The notes: generated by a model from the letters alone, not told the origin. DNA of 64,000 bases from Eurosta solidaginis (GCF_040869045.1 NC_090323.1:154338426-154402425); one strand, 5' to 3'; counted from the first letter of the stretch, positions 23,610-36,425 are shown. Made by a program: numbers and translations.

Positions 23610-26600
23610 TTTTATACTCAGTTGAGCAGAGCTCACAGAGTATATTAAGTTTGATTGGATAACGGTTGGTTGTACATATATAAAGGAATCGAGATAGATA
23701 TAGACTTCCATATATCAAAATAATCAGGATCGAAAAAAAAATTTGATTAAGCCATGTCCGTCGGTCCGTCCGTCCGTCCGTCCGTTAATACGATAACTTG
23801 AGTAGATTTTGAGGTATCTTGATGAAATTTGGTACGTAGGTTCCTGAGCACTCATCTCAGATCGCTATTTAAAATGAATGATATCGGACTATAACCACGC
23901 CCACTTTTTCGATATCGAAAATTTCGAAAAACCGAAAAAGTGCGATAATTCATTACCAAATACAGATAAAGCGATGAAACTTCGGAGGTGGGTTCAACTT
24001 ATAACGTAGAATAGAAAACTAGTAAAATTTTGGACGACGGGCGTGGCACCGCCCACTTTTAAAAGAAGGTAATTTAAAACTTTTGCTAGCTGTAATTTGG
24101 CAGTCGTTGAAGATATCATGATGAAATTTGGCAGGAACGTTACACCTATTACTATATGTATTTTTGATAAAAATTGGCAAAATCGGATGAAGAACACGCC
24201 CACTTTTAAAAAAAAATTTTTTTAAAGTCAAATTTTAACAAAAAATTTAATATCTTTACAGTATATAAGTAAATTATGCCAACATTTAACTCCAGTAATG
24301 ATATGGTACAATAAAATGCAAAAATAAAAGAAAATTTCAAAATGGGCGTGGCTCCGCCCTTTTTCATTTAATTTGTCTAGGATACTTTTAACGCCATAAG
24401 TCGAACAAAAATTAACCAATCCTTTTGAAATTTGGTAGGGGCATAGTTTTTATGGCGCTAACTGTTTTCTGTGAAAATGGGCGAAATCGGTTGATGTCAC
24501 GCCCAGTTTTTATACACAGTCGTCCGTCTGTCCTTCCGCATGGCCGTTAACACGATAACTTGAGCAAAAATCGGCATATCTTTAATGAACTTAGTTCACG
24601 TGCTTACTTGAACTCACTTTATCTTGGTATGAAAAATGAACGAAATCCGACTATGACCACGCCCACTTTTTCGATATCGAAAATTACGAAAAATGAAAAA
24701 ATGCCATAATTCTATACCAAATACGAAAAAAGGGATGAAATAAGGTAATTGGATTGTTTTATTGACGCGAAATATAACTTTAGAAAAAACTTTATAAAAT
24801 GGTTGTGACACCTACTATATTAAGTAGAAGAAAATGAAAAAGTTCTGCAGGGCGAAATAAAAAACCCTTAAAATCTTGGCAGGTATTACATATATAAATA
24901 AATTAGCGGTATCCAACAGATGATGTTCTGGGTCACCCTGGTCCACATTTTGGTCGATATCTGGAAAACGCCTTCACATATACAACTACCACCACTCCCT
25001 TTTAAAACTCTCATTAATACCTTTAATTTGATACCCATATCGTACAAACTCATTCTAGAGTCACCCCTGGTCCACCTTTATGGCGATATTTCGAAAAGGC
25101 GAACACCTATAGAACGAAGGCCCACTCCCTTTTAAAAATACTCATTAACACCTTTCATTTGATACCCATATCGTATAAACAAAGTCTAGAGTCACCCCTG
25201 GTCCAGAAAGGCCCATTCCCTCTTAAAATACTCATTGACTCCTTTCGTTTGATACCCATATTGCACAAACGAATTCTAGAGTCACCCCTGGCCCACCTTT
25301 ATGGCGATATCTCGAAACGGCGTCCACCTATGGAACTAAGGATTACTCCCTTTTAAAATACTCATTAACACCTTTCATTTGATACCCATATCGTACAAAC
25401 GCATTCTACAATCACACCTGGTCCATCTTTATGGCGATATCTCGAAAAGGCATCCACCTATAGAACTAAGGCCCACTCCCTCTTAAAATACTCATTAACT
25501 CCTTTCATTTGATACCCATATCATACAAACAAATCCTAAAGTCACCCCTGGTCCACCTTTATGGCGATATCCCGAAAAGGCGAACAGCTATAAAACGAAG
25601 GCCCACTCCCTTTTAAAAATACTCATTAACACCTTTCATTTGATACCCATATCGTACAAACAAAGTCTAGAGTCACCCCTGGTCCAGAAAGGCCCACTCC
25701 CTCTTAAAATACTCATTAACTCCTTTCGTTTGATACCCATATCATACAAACAAATCCTAAAGTCACCCCTGGTCCACCTTTATGGCGATATCCCGAAAAG
25801 GCGAACAGCTATAAAACGAAGGCCCACTCCCTTTTAAAAATACTCATTAACACCTTTCATTTGATACCCATATCGTACAAACAAAGTCTAGAGTCACCCC
25901 TGGTCCAGAAAGGCCCACTCCCTCTTAAAATACTCATTAACTCCTTTCGTTTGATACCCATATTGCACAAACGAAATCTCACCCCTGGCCCACCTTTATG
26001 GCGATATCTCGAAACGGCGTCCACCTATGGAACTAAGGATTACTCCCTTTAAAAATACTCATTAACACCTTTCATTTGATACCCATATCGTACAAACGCA
26101 TTCTACAGTCACACCTGGTCCATCTTTAAGGCGATATCTCGAAAAGGCATCCACCTATAGAACTAAGGCCCACTCCCTCTTAAAATACTCATTAACTCCT
26201 TTCGTTTGATACCGATATTGCACAAACTAATTCTAGAGTCACCCCTGGTCCACCTTTATGGCGATATCTCGAAAAGGGGTCCACCTATAGAACTAAGTCC
26301 CACGCCCTTTTAAAATAATCATTAACACCTTTCATTTGATACCCATATCATACAAACAAATCCTAAAGTCACCCCTGGTCCACCTTTATGGCGATATCCC
26401 GAAAAGGCGAACAGCTATAAAACGAAGGCCCACTCCCTTTTAAAAATACTCATTAACACCTTTCATTTGATACCCATATCGTACAAACAAAGTCTAGAGT
26501 CACCCCTGGTCCAGAAAGGCCCACTCCCTCTTAAAATACTCATTAACTCCTTTCGTTTGATACCCATATTGCACAAACGAAATCTAGAGTCACCCCTGGC

Positions 26601-27377
26601 CCACCTTTATGGCGATATCTCGAAACGGCGTCCACCTATGGAACTAAGGATTACTCCCTTTAAAAATACTCATTAACACCTTTCATTTGATACCCATATC
26701 GTACAAACGCATTCTACAGTCACACCTGGTCCATCTTTAAGGCGATATCTCGAAAAGGCATCCACCTATAGAACTAAGGCCCACTCCCTCTTAAAATACT
26801 CATTAACTCCTTTCGTTTGATACCCATATTGCACAAACGAATTCTAGAGTCACCCCTGGTCCACCTTTATGTCGATATCTCGAAAAGAGGTCCACCTATA
26901 GAACTAAGTCCCACGCCCTTTTAAAATAATCATTAACACCTTTCATTTGATACCCATATCATACAAACAAATCCTAAAGTAACCCCTGGTCCACCTTTAT
27001 GGCGATATCCCGAAAAGGCGAACAGCTATAAAACGAAGGCCCACTCCCTTTTAAAAATACTCATTAACACCTTTCATTTGATACCCATATCGTACAAACA
27101 AAGTCTAGAGTCACCCCTGGTCCACCTTTATTGCGATACCTCGAAAATGCGCCCACCTATAGAACTAAGGCCCACTCCCTCTTAAAATACTCATTAACTC
27201 CTTTCGTTTGATACCCATATTGCACAAACGAATTCTAGAGTCACCCCTGGCCCACCTTTATGGCGATATCGCGAAACGGCGTCCACCTATAGAACTAAGG
27301 CCCACTCCCTTTTAAAATACTCATTAACACCTTTCGTTTGATGCCCATATATTGCAAACAAATTCTAGGGTCACCCC
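23610..27377 (+). mobile_element. Family-1 Helentron-like element F, lacking its 3' terminus
   Basis: Left end TATACTCAGTTGAGCAGAGC, core (GTCCGTCCGTCC near 23,768), both body modules and a long 130-bp array. It breaks off within a repeat unit (GGGTCACCCC) and continues directly into family-2 sequence at 27,378, so its subterminal repeat and hairpin are absent. Either an insertion lost its end or recombination made a chimera whose outer termini are family 2. Confidence 0.78.
24920..27377 (+). repeat. 130-bp tandem array inside F, about 20 units with higher-order structure
   Basis: Four units (near 25,193, 25,672, 25,894 and 26,498) are the 91-bp short form in which GGTCCAGAAAGGCCC joins what should be distant. 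The marker AAATCCTAAAGTCAC occurs at 25,531, 25,752, 26,358 and 26,969. The steps of 221, 606 and 611 equal one or four full units plus one short unit, the 606 form having lost five bases near 25,978. This is a higher-order repeat. Small frames starting MIPISYKQ recur because of the repeat and are rejected as genes. Confidence 0.88.
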
Positions 27378-27682
27378 ATAGCAGAAATTTTCCCAATAGC
27401 AGAAAATATTTCTATGGCCAGGATCGGTAAAAGACCACGGCAACTTAGATATAAAACAAGTTTAAAAGGGTCGTAGACTAGAATAATAAGCTATAACTTA
27501 GTAAAAAATTGTTTTGAATCAATGATATTTCACTTATCAAGGTTTATTGTAAGAGGAAAGGGGAGACATTTTTTTTAAACGGGCGGTGCCACGTGTTATG
27601 TAGAAAAGTAATTTATCTGAAATGAAATGTACAATTGAAGCACACGCTGAGTATATAATGTTCGGTTACACCTTTACTTGTT
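27378..27682 (+). mobile_element. Family-2 Helentron-like element E, right segment
   Basis: Matches the right third of the copy at 40,774: TAGCAGAAAATATTTCTA, CACGGCAACTTAGATATAAA, GGGCGGTGCCACGTGTTATG and CACGCTGAGTATATAATG. The terminal hairpin is broken by a small deletion: TTCGGTTACAC runs straight into CTTTACTTGTT, losing the CCGAAC arm. Confidence 0.78.
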
Positions 27683-29132
27683 TTATTTTATTTTATTAAT
27701 TGTCGTACTTTACTCACCAAATGATGGAAATGTTGTTTCTTGTCGAACCAGTGTCAAAGTGTCAACCTTGGACAGTTGAAATGGTTTGTTAAATGTCATC
27801 GCCTTCTTCGCTGATATGTTAACGTATTGTGCTCGATATATGTATGTATGTGTATACCATTTGTGAATGTAATAAACCTATAACTGTTTTTGTTTTCAAT
27901 GCAAAAACGTCAAAGCCCGGAGGTGGCCAACGGAAGAATAGACCCCTGTAAATGAAAATAATTGTAAATGCGAAAGCACCACTTCGGGATCAGCATTGAC
28001 GAGTACGGTCCTTAATGCAGCGATTTCACGATTCGCATATGCATCTTTTTCGACTTTCATGCCAAAACAAAATCCAAATGGCATTTCACACACACATCTC
28101 CACTGCATAACCATAAATATATGTATGTATGTATATATAAACTCACATACCGCCTAGTACAAGACAACAAATTCCAATGAGACTTCACCTAAACAAATTG
28201 GATATTCTCTAGTCGGAGAGCTCAGCCTGTGCTTATGTGGTGGTTGCTTGAGCTTAAGCTGCTTTGCGTCAACTTTTGCATCATTGTCGTCTTCTTCGCG
28301 CTATCTACTCTCGAATGTAAGCTTCTTTATGTTGTTGTACGTTCATACATTGAAAGAGCTTAGCAGAGTTTGTAATTTGCATCAACAAAATCTGTAGGGG
28401 TAATACAAGTAGCAACAAGAGCTGCTGATAGCAAATGACGAGCGTGAAACAACGCAAAAAAGGCTAAGCGCCATACTGAATGCAGAGCCAAAAAAGTGTT
28501 TAAGAGGATGATGACGATAATGGCGGGAACGAGTGTGGTAACGACGTGGCAAATGAACTGGCTGGGTGTACTTTACTAATTAGATGGCGTGAAATGTGGG
28601 TTAAAGCGCTTACGAGAACAACAATAGCAAACAGTACATTAGCATGAACAATAATGATGACAGGCGGCAGCGAAGTCAGCAACAACAACAACAACAACAA
28701 TGACAACAATAATGCACGTTGGCAAGTAATTAATTAAGACAAGAATGAAAACGTGCCAAAAACACAAAACTTGCGACAAAAGCGCGAACTTAAGTTGCAA
28801 TAACAATGCAAACAACAACAATGACAAAGCCCTACATATCAAGCATTGTTACTGTCAACTAAATAACAAAAACAATCAAAACTGCATTGGACTAATACAA
28901 CAAGGATAAAAACAACAAAACCTTTGCTTATAGCGAATGCGATAGGTTAAAATCAAGTCGCTGTTGCATGCCACAATCTAGCGCCCGAATAAGTGAATGT
29001 GGCAAGCAAGTCAATGAGCGTTGCACAAGCACAAAAATATACGCATAGGTTTAGGAAAAGGACCAATAAAAAAACTAGATCACGTGCAAGCGCATTTTAT
29101 ATACCCTGAGGGTAAATTTTAATACATATATG
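27683..29132 (+). other. No gene seen; microsatellites
   Basis: AT-rich DNA with (AAC)n at about 28,680-28,702 and TATG/TGTA-rich runs at about 27,838-27,850 and 28,118-28,136. Minus frames near 28,500-28,840 are Leu/Val-rich readings of the AAC repeats. No gene is supported. Confidence 0.45.
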
Positions 29133-29671
29133 TTAGAGCGGGTAAAATTGCATGGATGGATTTTTCCCATCAGGAGTATAGCAAAAACGTAATCTACAGA
29201 TGATTCTAAGAAACTGAAGAGAAGATTCTAAGAGCTGAAGACACCATAGCTCTAAGTATGATTTCGAGGTCCCCACTTTTGCAAAATAGATATTTTGCAT
29301 TTGAATGTAGGGTTTAGCCAAAAAAACAAGGAATTCGAAAATCTGAATGAAAGTTGTTGGAAATATTCTGAACTTATTTTAGCTGTAAAGAAAAAAAAAC
29401 TTCCATAAGAAATTTGTTAAAAATGATAATGTAGTAGGTAAAAGTTTATTTTAGACAAATTTCTCATAATTTAAGCCTGATATCTCTACTAAAATTCGAA
29501 AACACTATAGATATTAATACAGATTCTGAAATGTACGTAAAATACCTTTAAAGTAATCGCAATATGATATTTTTCCTATAATTCTATCAGAAGCTATGAA
29601 GATTCTTAGAATCATCCGTAGATTACGTTTTTGCTATACTCCTGATGGGCAAACAATTTGACCCGCTCTAA
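29133..29671. mobile_element. MITE-like element with long inverted repeats, 539 bp
   Basis: The left arm (29,133-29,212) begins TTAGAGCGGGTAAAATTG and the right arm (29,603-29,671) is its inverse, ending CAATTTGACCCGCTCTAA. The inner 47 bp of the arms (CCCATCAGGAGTATAGCAAA onward to TTCTAAGAA) differ at one position. The outer part is diverged and about 11 bp shorter on the right. It lies in TATA-rich sequence, compatible with TA target choice. The interior has no coding potential. The superfamily is unknown. Confidence 0.75.
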
Positions 29672-29877
29672 TATATATATATATGAGTATGCGATTCATT
29701 TATTAATAGGCGCTTAGACACCTCGATATTAGTAAGATGTTCAGGGGAGTTTTGAGCAAAGCTGCGTTTACTTTTATATAAACCATATTCGTGCTTATCA
29801 TGAATCTTCACTCATAGGGAAACCTATTCAGTTGTCATAGATAAAAGGATAACTCAAGTTTAATGAGATCGAGCCGA

Positions 29878-30262
29878 ATGCATTTCTTGATATCGAAGGG
29901 GCTTTTAATCAAGTCCTGCCGATTGCTGTCGAGAAAGTTTTAACAGGTCTGGAAGTGGAGTCGTCTGGAGTCTGGTCTTGTTTATCAACAGACTTCTGGG
30001 CGCTAGAACTGTCCCAGTGGAATAGAGAGAGGAGTAGGTCATAGAAGGATGAGAAGTGGTGCAACAAATGAGTATGTGGCTAGATATCTTCTTCTCTAAT
30101 AAATGGGCTAATAATTGATAATCTATGCTGATGATATTGCTATCTTCATCAGGAATAAATCTTCGGGCACACCACGGGACCATTTAATAAGGTATATCGA
30201 TATTTTGACTCGGTGCTCTGAATCATGAGCACTAGCAGTAAACCCCAACAAAACTGGACTTT
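29878..30262 (+). pseudogene. Decayed LINE reverse transcriptase fragment
   Basis: The reading AFLDIEGAFNQV (about 29,878) is RT motif A of jockey-like LINEs. YADDIAIFIRN (TAT at 30,124) is the catalytic YADD motif C, and after one stop ALAVNPNKTGLFITKR is the following palm/thumb block. Motif B between them is scrambled by frameshifts. No intact frame remains. Confidence 0.65.
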
Positions 30263-31400
30263 TTATTACTAAGAGGTAAAGTCCCTGTGTTCAGACCATC
30301 CGCTATATCCCCCATTCCGCTATATCCCCCTATATCGCTAATACCTTGGGTCTTGGGAATGACGTAGACACTGCTTTTTAGATTAAAAAGATGAAAACCA
30401 TGCACCTAACCTTTTGGGTTTGAATACAATAATAAACATGAACCAGTGCAGTATCTTAGTAGGTTGGCCGTTGCCGGTATATAATTAGACCTCAAGATGC
30501 TGGGTTTAGACTTAGTGCCAATGGGCTATGCAGCAGCCTTATTAGCTTCGACTCTATCCCTAGCAAAGCAGATTATTCTTCGCCACGTTTTTCACCATCT
30601 TTTATCCTCATAGCATAAACACCTTCGAATAAGTGAGGTGAGAGTCTAATCTGTGGTAGAGGTCTGCCAAACTTTTGAACGGATTGGTCGTAGTTGGAAA
30701 GGAAGTTGAAAGGTGGATTCTCTGAATCAGCTGGATGTTTAAGCTGTCCAAACACTGCAACAACTAACAAGCTGCAGCCGCTGCTATGAATTACATAGTG
30801 GACGAATAGGCGGCTATCAAAATCTGCGCATCTAGCATAATGGGGCGGGTATCTGAATCGCTCGCGATCACAAGGAGCTACTTTTTAATAAATATTATTA
30901 AGGTGCAAGGGCTAACGACATCACTGGAGGTACCATGAGCTGGAGGTACATAAATGCCAACAGAGAATTTGGAACAAAGTTTGCCACCCGCAGTCTGTTT
31001 CCAGAAAGGTTATTTTCGGGGCTGACGCAACCTCTGGTCAGGCGTCGGGATCCTTCTAAGCGATTATCGAAGCAGACTTGTCAGCAGAAATCTTGTGCCC
31101 CACTAACGCGCATCTCTCTGTAGTAATTGGATCGTTGAGTATGGTTGCATTCTGTAAAATCCCAAATGTGTTTGTTGTATTGAAGATAAAGAGAAAGAAT
31201 AATCTAATCACTTCATTCTTAAGTGTTCCACTTTTGCGACGATACTATGTAAATATGTCGGTTGGGAGGCTTAAAAATCCCGTGTTGCTACGCACCGATC
31301 CATCAGAAATTAGTAATGAAATTATTAAAAGTGGCATCGGGCCGTAAAGGTTGTTCAACTGAGCTGTTTCCCCTAGTTGAGACAGCGGCCATCCAACCTT
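30263..31400 (+). other. Possible further decayed part of the same LINE; otherwise no gene
   Basis: The order is compatible with the rest of a LINE ORF2: a frame at 31,078-31,347 ends with a Leu/Arg-rich stretch after a lone Cys, faintly like the LINE C-terminal Cys/His region. The similarity is too weak to call firmly. Confidence 0.25.
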
Positions 31401-32210
31401 ATCTGACCTAATTCAGAGGAAACCAAGTCTTCCTCTTCCTAAATTTTCCGATGGCTATCGATAGATGTCGTTAGTATCTCGGAAACTTTCGCTAAAATAC
31501 TTTTTTTTTCAAATTTGTGAGAGTCATCCCATTTTCTTTACACGCTGTCGATGACACGCATCTGGTATGAGATAGAGTAGAAAAATAATAGTGGATCTAT
31601 GACTTCGTGACAGCGACTGGAAAATCACAGTGAATCAGAGTGGAGACTTCGATTAAATCTGGATAACATCTGAGTCTTGTTCACGAAATCTGTTACCAAT
31701 AATAATATGTATTAAGAAAATATGCGTTTTCTGCTGTGACTCAGTAGTAGATAGTAGATGGCGATAGATCCTATTAAGAAAGTAAACTGAAATAAACGCC
31801 CCATACTTATTTGCAAGCAAACCGTAACCGTAAGTTTACGCACAAAATGATTCACGCATAAAAAACGCTGCTATCGAAAGTCACTGTGGAAGTTCTCGTT
31901 GCCCTTTCGAAATTGCGAGAGTTATTATTTTTTCTGGAAGAACACTTAATTTTATTGAGTGTGCTCAATTAATTTTAGTCTCCCAAAGTGCAGCTGGAGA
32001 TTGGATTGCATAGTTTAAATTACAAAATTCCTAGAAGTCTCTGTTTAGGTTAATGAGTTTGGTTGGAAGTATTGATCATTTTGGCCGTGTCTGCGTTGGG
32101 GATTCCATCCAGTGTTATCTGAACTTTTTTGTTTTGCAATTACTTTTAGTTTCCCTAGGGTGTGCCTCTGGGCTCTGGACCATAAAATGCTGCTATAACG
32201 CCGTCCTTGG
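31401..32210 (+). other. No gene seen
   Basis: No element ends, repeats or long frames noticed. Confidence 0.45.
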
Positions 32211-32522
32211 TTATGTAGTCTGCCGGATCATTACCTTCATGTCCTGATTCCCGTTAACAAATCCTGACAAACCCTTGTGTTTTTGGCTTCCGTTAAGGGC
32301 GCCAATGCGTTCATCCATTAGCTTAGAAGAACTTTTGTAAGACTGCAAGGAACGTACGGCTGCATGGAGTTCTGCCGGAAGTATAGGTGGGTAGATGCCA
32401 ATTGATTCCGATTTCTTAAAAGTCGACTTATAGATACCGGCGCCCGATTTTCCGTCATCCTTTCGAGCCATCAGTATATGGGTTGCCTGTTTCCCACATC
32501 GTTCTGTCAACAATGAACGCAA
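32211..32522 (-). pseudogene. Decayed LINE RNase H fragment
   Basis: A 103-codon frame reads DDGKSGAGIY, then SIGIYPPILPAELHAAVRSL, and ends GFVNGNQDMKVMIRQTT. The order (D-G-x-x-G-G-x, then A-E-L/x-A-A, then G-x-x-G-N-x-x-x-x-x-x-R) follows the RNase H domain of jockey/I-type LINE proteins, with the usual Asp and Glu positions only partly kept. It is on the opposite strand to the RT at 29,878, so it is another insertion. Confidence 0.45.
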
Positions 32523-33756
32523 TAAACTTATGTGAGGTTATGAGCGCAGGGGCCATTGCAACGCGTATTTGCAATATGCATACTTTCTATTCAAATCCCC
32601 ATCCCAAATCATCAAACCCAATTTGACAGAAGATATGATTTTTCTTAAATGGCACCAATTTTGGTGACGTCCAGTAAACGAAATTGTGCATAAAACAATC
32701 TCGAAATATTGTGCCTCTTCTGGGTATAAAGAATAAATACTAATAAAAACATACTCACGCAATGGTAGTAGTTGGCTGTTGTTACTTAGCTTAATCTAGT
32801 TAATTATCGTTGTGACAGCAATAAATAAACAACAATACGGAATTATACAAACTGTAATGAGCAAGAAGCAACTAAAAACAAGTGCAGAGGATAGCTATGA
32901 TGCAAGCGATAAACGAGCCCTATAAAGTCTTCAACCTTGCACCCTTTACACCGAGCATGCACCACTTCATTGTACCTCACTGTCACCAGCAACATTGAGT
33001 TGCCTCACTTAAAATTATAAAATTCAATGAAAAGCGAAATTAATTACGTACACTTCAAAAATGCAACGCTGCTAATTAAATATGTCTTGTCACAATTTGT
33101 TTGGCAACTGGTGTCAGCTAATTATGAAAAAGAGAGAGAGAAAAAGTTTACTTGTTGCCACACAAATATGCTGCAAAACAATAGAGCAACGGGGACTCTG
33201 TTTTATAGGGGACTTCTGGTGTTAAAGCCAACTCGACAACATAAGCCTGGTTGCACACATATGTAGATACATATATACATATACATATAATCACACACCA
33301 CAGCTGCAACCAACAAACATATGCGGCAACCACCCATGTAGAATTGCAGCAACAACAATTAACAAAATAAAAAACAGTTTAAAAATAAAAACAATTCACT
33401 CAACACACAATTTGTTAGAAATTTATATTAATTTCTAGTGTCTTTATTATTTTATTGCCACAAGCTAAAAATTGTGTGTTTGTATGTGTACACACGTGTG
33501 TGTGTGTGTGTGGTTTGTGCCCCAATATTCTTGGTTTTTGTTTTGAATCTAACGCCAACGGCATAAGTTAGAAATCAGACAAACAAACCGCAACATTTGT
33601 ATCCACATGAGTTCGGTCTAAATATCGCACCCATACACATTCACTCGATCATACATATATACCCACCAAAAAAGTGGGGTTAGTTACGTTTTAGTTGAAA
33701 CCTGAAACCTGTGAGTGTAGTTCGGACGAATCGGCTGTGTGAAATATCGCATTTTT
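32523..33756 (+). other. No gene seen; (GT)n microsatellite
   Basis: Contains (GT)n at about 33,496-33,512 and AT-rich sequence. No gene is supported. Confidence 0.45.
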
Positions 33757-33989
33757 CGACTGCCAGCTCGAAAACGACCTATGTGAGAATATTTTTTAAA
33801 AACATCCTGTTTGGAATTTGTTTCCAAAAAGCTCTTTCTTAGAACTCGGTTGAAGAACGCCTCTCTCAGAATTTTTTTCCTAAGCAGCCCAGAATATTTA
33901 AGCTTAAATAGGGCGTTTTTCAAACAGATTCTGCAATATAGGGTAATTCAAAAGTTTTCTGAAATAGAGCGTTTTCGAAAAGGCAGTCG
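33757..33989. repeat. Inverted repeat, MITE-like, 233 bp
   Basis: CGACTGCC-AGCT-CGAAAACG (33,757-33,776) is the inverse of CGTTTTCG-AAAA-GGCAGTCG (33,970-33,989). Weaker complementarity extends about 20 bp outward (TATCGCATTTTT against the inverse of GGGTGATAG). Two opposing frames across it (84 and 79 codons) are mirror readings of the palindrome. Confidence 0.55.
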
Positions 33990-35087
33990 TAAAAGGGTGA
34001 TAGTCCACTCAGCAGTATATATGTATATGGTATGTCTTATCACTGATTTCCTTCTATGCAACTGACATCTAAGTTTATTTATTTTATATTAGGTAACATC
34101 GATGTACTTCCGGTTAAGACAAACCCTTGCTAATTGCTCCGTGATTTCATCCACATTCATACCGATATACCGAGATATTTACGCTCTCACATGCAAAAGT
34201 TGAGCATTGAGGTAGAAATGGCTAGATGACTGCAACACCGTCAACACTCCAATCAACACACAACTGAAAAGAGCTTGTCTTCCACGCAAATAACGTACTG
34301 TATTAGTTTTTCACCAGAACATGAGCCGTGTTAGTCTTCCATGGGGATCGACGATATATACAATTTACAACTCCGTAAACCATATATTGGTGGGTGCACA
34401 CATGTTTCTATAAATTTTTATAGTTTCTGTGTAGCATTAAATGGTTTGTTGGCTCAATCATTCTGATTGGACCACCCAAAGCGTTGCGTTAACTAAAAAT
34501 CCTTGTTGTGATGAAGGTAAAAACATTTATGTATATATTTTTCAATTTATCTTGAAATTTTAATAGCTACGTACTCGTATAAGTTTATGTATTTACGTTT
34601 ATTTGGTGGGCGTAGGTATGCCATTAGCTTAAATTTGTGGCATAGTTATAGGCGTTTGACATCTTTTTTGTTTTAATTAAATGTTTTTTACAAACATTTA
34701 CATGCATAAAAATTATTAAAGATGCTTGAACAGGTAATTTACTATGATCTGCATTGATCCATTATGTTGCCTACTGTAGCGCTAGTATAAAAGCCAAAAT
34801 GTGGGTAGTGCAGTGAAGTAAGACAATACGAAGTTCTGGCTGACATCAACCTAAAAGTCAGATATGCAAGTCCCTCTCTACAATTCTACATTTGTCCCGA
34901 TGTGTTTGACGTTTTTACTTGTTGAAAGTTATCGCAAAGTTTGACTCGGGTTGTTGACACATGTTCAACGGCATCTAGGTGGCTAGAAATTAAATTAATA
35001 ATTATCATTCGTTCAATACAGCATTGGGCCAGAATTCTTTAGAATAAATTCAAAGTCACTCTGCAGTTGGATATCTTTAATACGACT
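33990..35087 (+). other. No gene seen
   Basis: AT-rich DNA without supportable features. Confidence 0.45.
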
Positions 35088-35415
35088 AGCGGCCACCGTG
35101 GTGTAGTGGTAGCGTGCTCTGCTTACCACACTGAAGGTCATGGCTTCAAGTCCTCGGCAAAGCAATATGAAAAATTTGAAAAAAAGTTGTTTAGAAAACA
35201 GTTTTTCCAAATACTACGAGTGTATTTCAAAATGAAAAGTTGATTAGTGAATACTCATCTGCATTGCAGATACCGTTCGGGGACGGCGTAAAACATGTAA
35301 GTCCCGTTCAGCCGATTTGTAGGAAAAATTAAGAAATAGCAGGATGCAAATTAGAAGGGAAAGTCGGCCTAGATCTCTGAGGTAAATCGCCCTAATTATT
35401 ATTATTATTTTTTTT
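35088..35415 (+). mobile_element. tRNA-derived SINE, copy 2
   Basis: Head AGCGGCCACCGTGGTGTAG then TGGTAGCGTGCTC, and a mutated B-box GGCTTCAAGTCC. The body keeps GCATTGCAGATACCGTTCGG and the end AGATCTCTGAGG, with a (TTA)n/T-rich tail. More diverged than copy 1. Confidence 0.75.
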
Positions 35416-35599
35416 TCTTCTTTCAATAAGATCAGTTCCTTATATTTCTTATCCGCTTTATAAACTTAAAAAATACTAAAATTGCTTGGAACTCAAGCCT
35501 AAAATGCGTATGGGCCACTTACCAAATATTACTGGCCTTGGTCGAAGACTCAGATATATAACGATTGTCACGAAAAATCTAGCTACGGAGAATACCAAT

Positions 35600-36425
35600 A
35601 TATAATCCTTAAAATAGTCCAAAAATGAGCTCAAAAATTATTCAGAAATACTGATAAGAAAAATAATTTCAAAATGGTCTGTATATGGTGCCGAAATTAT
35701 TCCTTATATAATCAGAAAACAAACACGAAAGCAGTTTTAAATGGAACCGAAGTGGTCTTATCATGAGCCCTGAAATAATGCTAAAGTAGTCCTTAGCGGA
35801 AGCGTTCCAAGTTATTCCGAAAGTGTCCCGAAATGATCCTTAACACAATTCCAAAATGGTCACAAAATTATCACTTAAACGGTTCCAGAACTGTGTCAAA
35901 ATAATCCAAAATTATAATGTATATATTAGTCTTGAAAAAATCCAAAATGGTCTGAAAAACAATTCCGAAATTATTCCAAAAAAACCAACATCCATAAAAA
36001 AATCCCAAAAAATTTCACAAGTAGTACCGAATACAGTACGAGAAAAGTCCAAAATATTTCCGATAATAATTCCGAAGTTATCTAGAAAACAATCTCAAAA
36101 CAATCCGGAACCACCTTATTCGGAAATGAAATATCTCAGAAGCGATGCCGAAATAACTTTGCTAATCCAGATACTTTCCCGAACTGATCTCGATATAATA
36201 ATCCTGAAGTAATGACAAAACTATGCCCACCTAGTAAAAAAAATCACGGAATAGACCTGAAAATATTAACGAAACCTTCCGAAAATATTCCCGGAGAGAA
36301 TAACCCAATAACCCCCTAATGATCCTGAAAACAGTTCCGAAATTGTCTTTATTTCATGAATTGCAGAAATGTACCTGAAAAAGTCCTGAAGCTCTCGCGA
36401 TCCAAAGATAGTCCCGAAATTATTC
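35600..36425 (+). repeat. Degenerate short-period repeat, CCGAAAT..TCC type
   Basis: Roughly every 12-30 bp there is a variant of (T/C)CCGAAAT(T/A/G)(A/G)TCC or AAAATGGTC, for example GAAATTATTCC, GAAATGATCC, GAAGTGGTC, GAAAAGTCC. The frame at 35,856-36,212 runs through it and is Lys/Ile/Asn/Pro-rich for that reason. A second stretch lies at 44,990-45,370. Confidence 0.55.

Noticed and set aside
25159..26676. Repeated small frames beginning MIPISYKQSLESPL as a gene family
   Set aside because: They are translations of the 130-bp satellite. The unit is not a multiple of three, stops recur, and the same DNA occurs in both orientations in other elements.
35856..36212. 118-codon Lys/Ile/Pro-rich frame as a gene
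   Set aside because: It coincides with the degenerate CCGAAAT..TCC repeat, which explains its composition.
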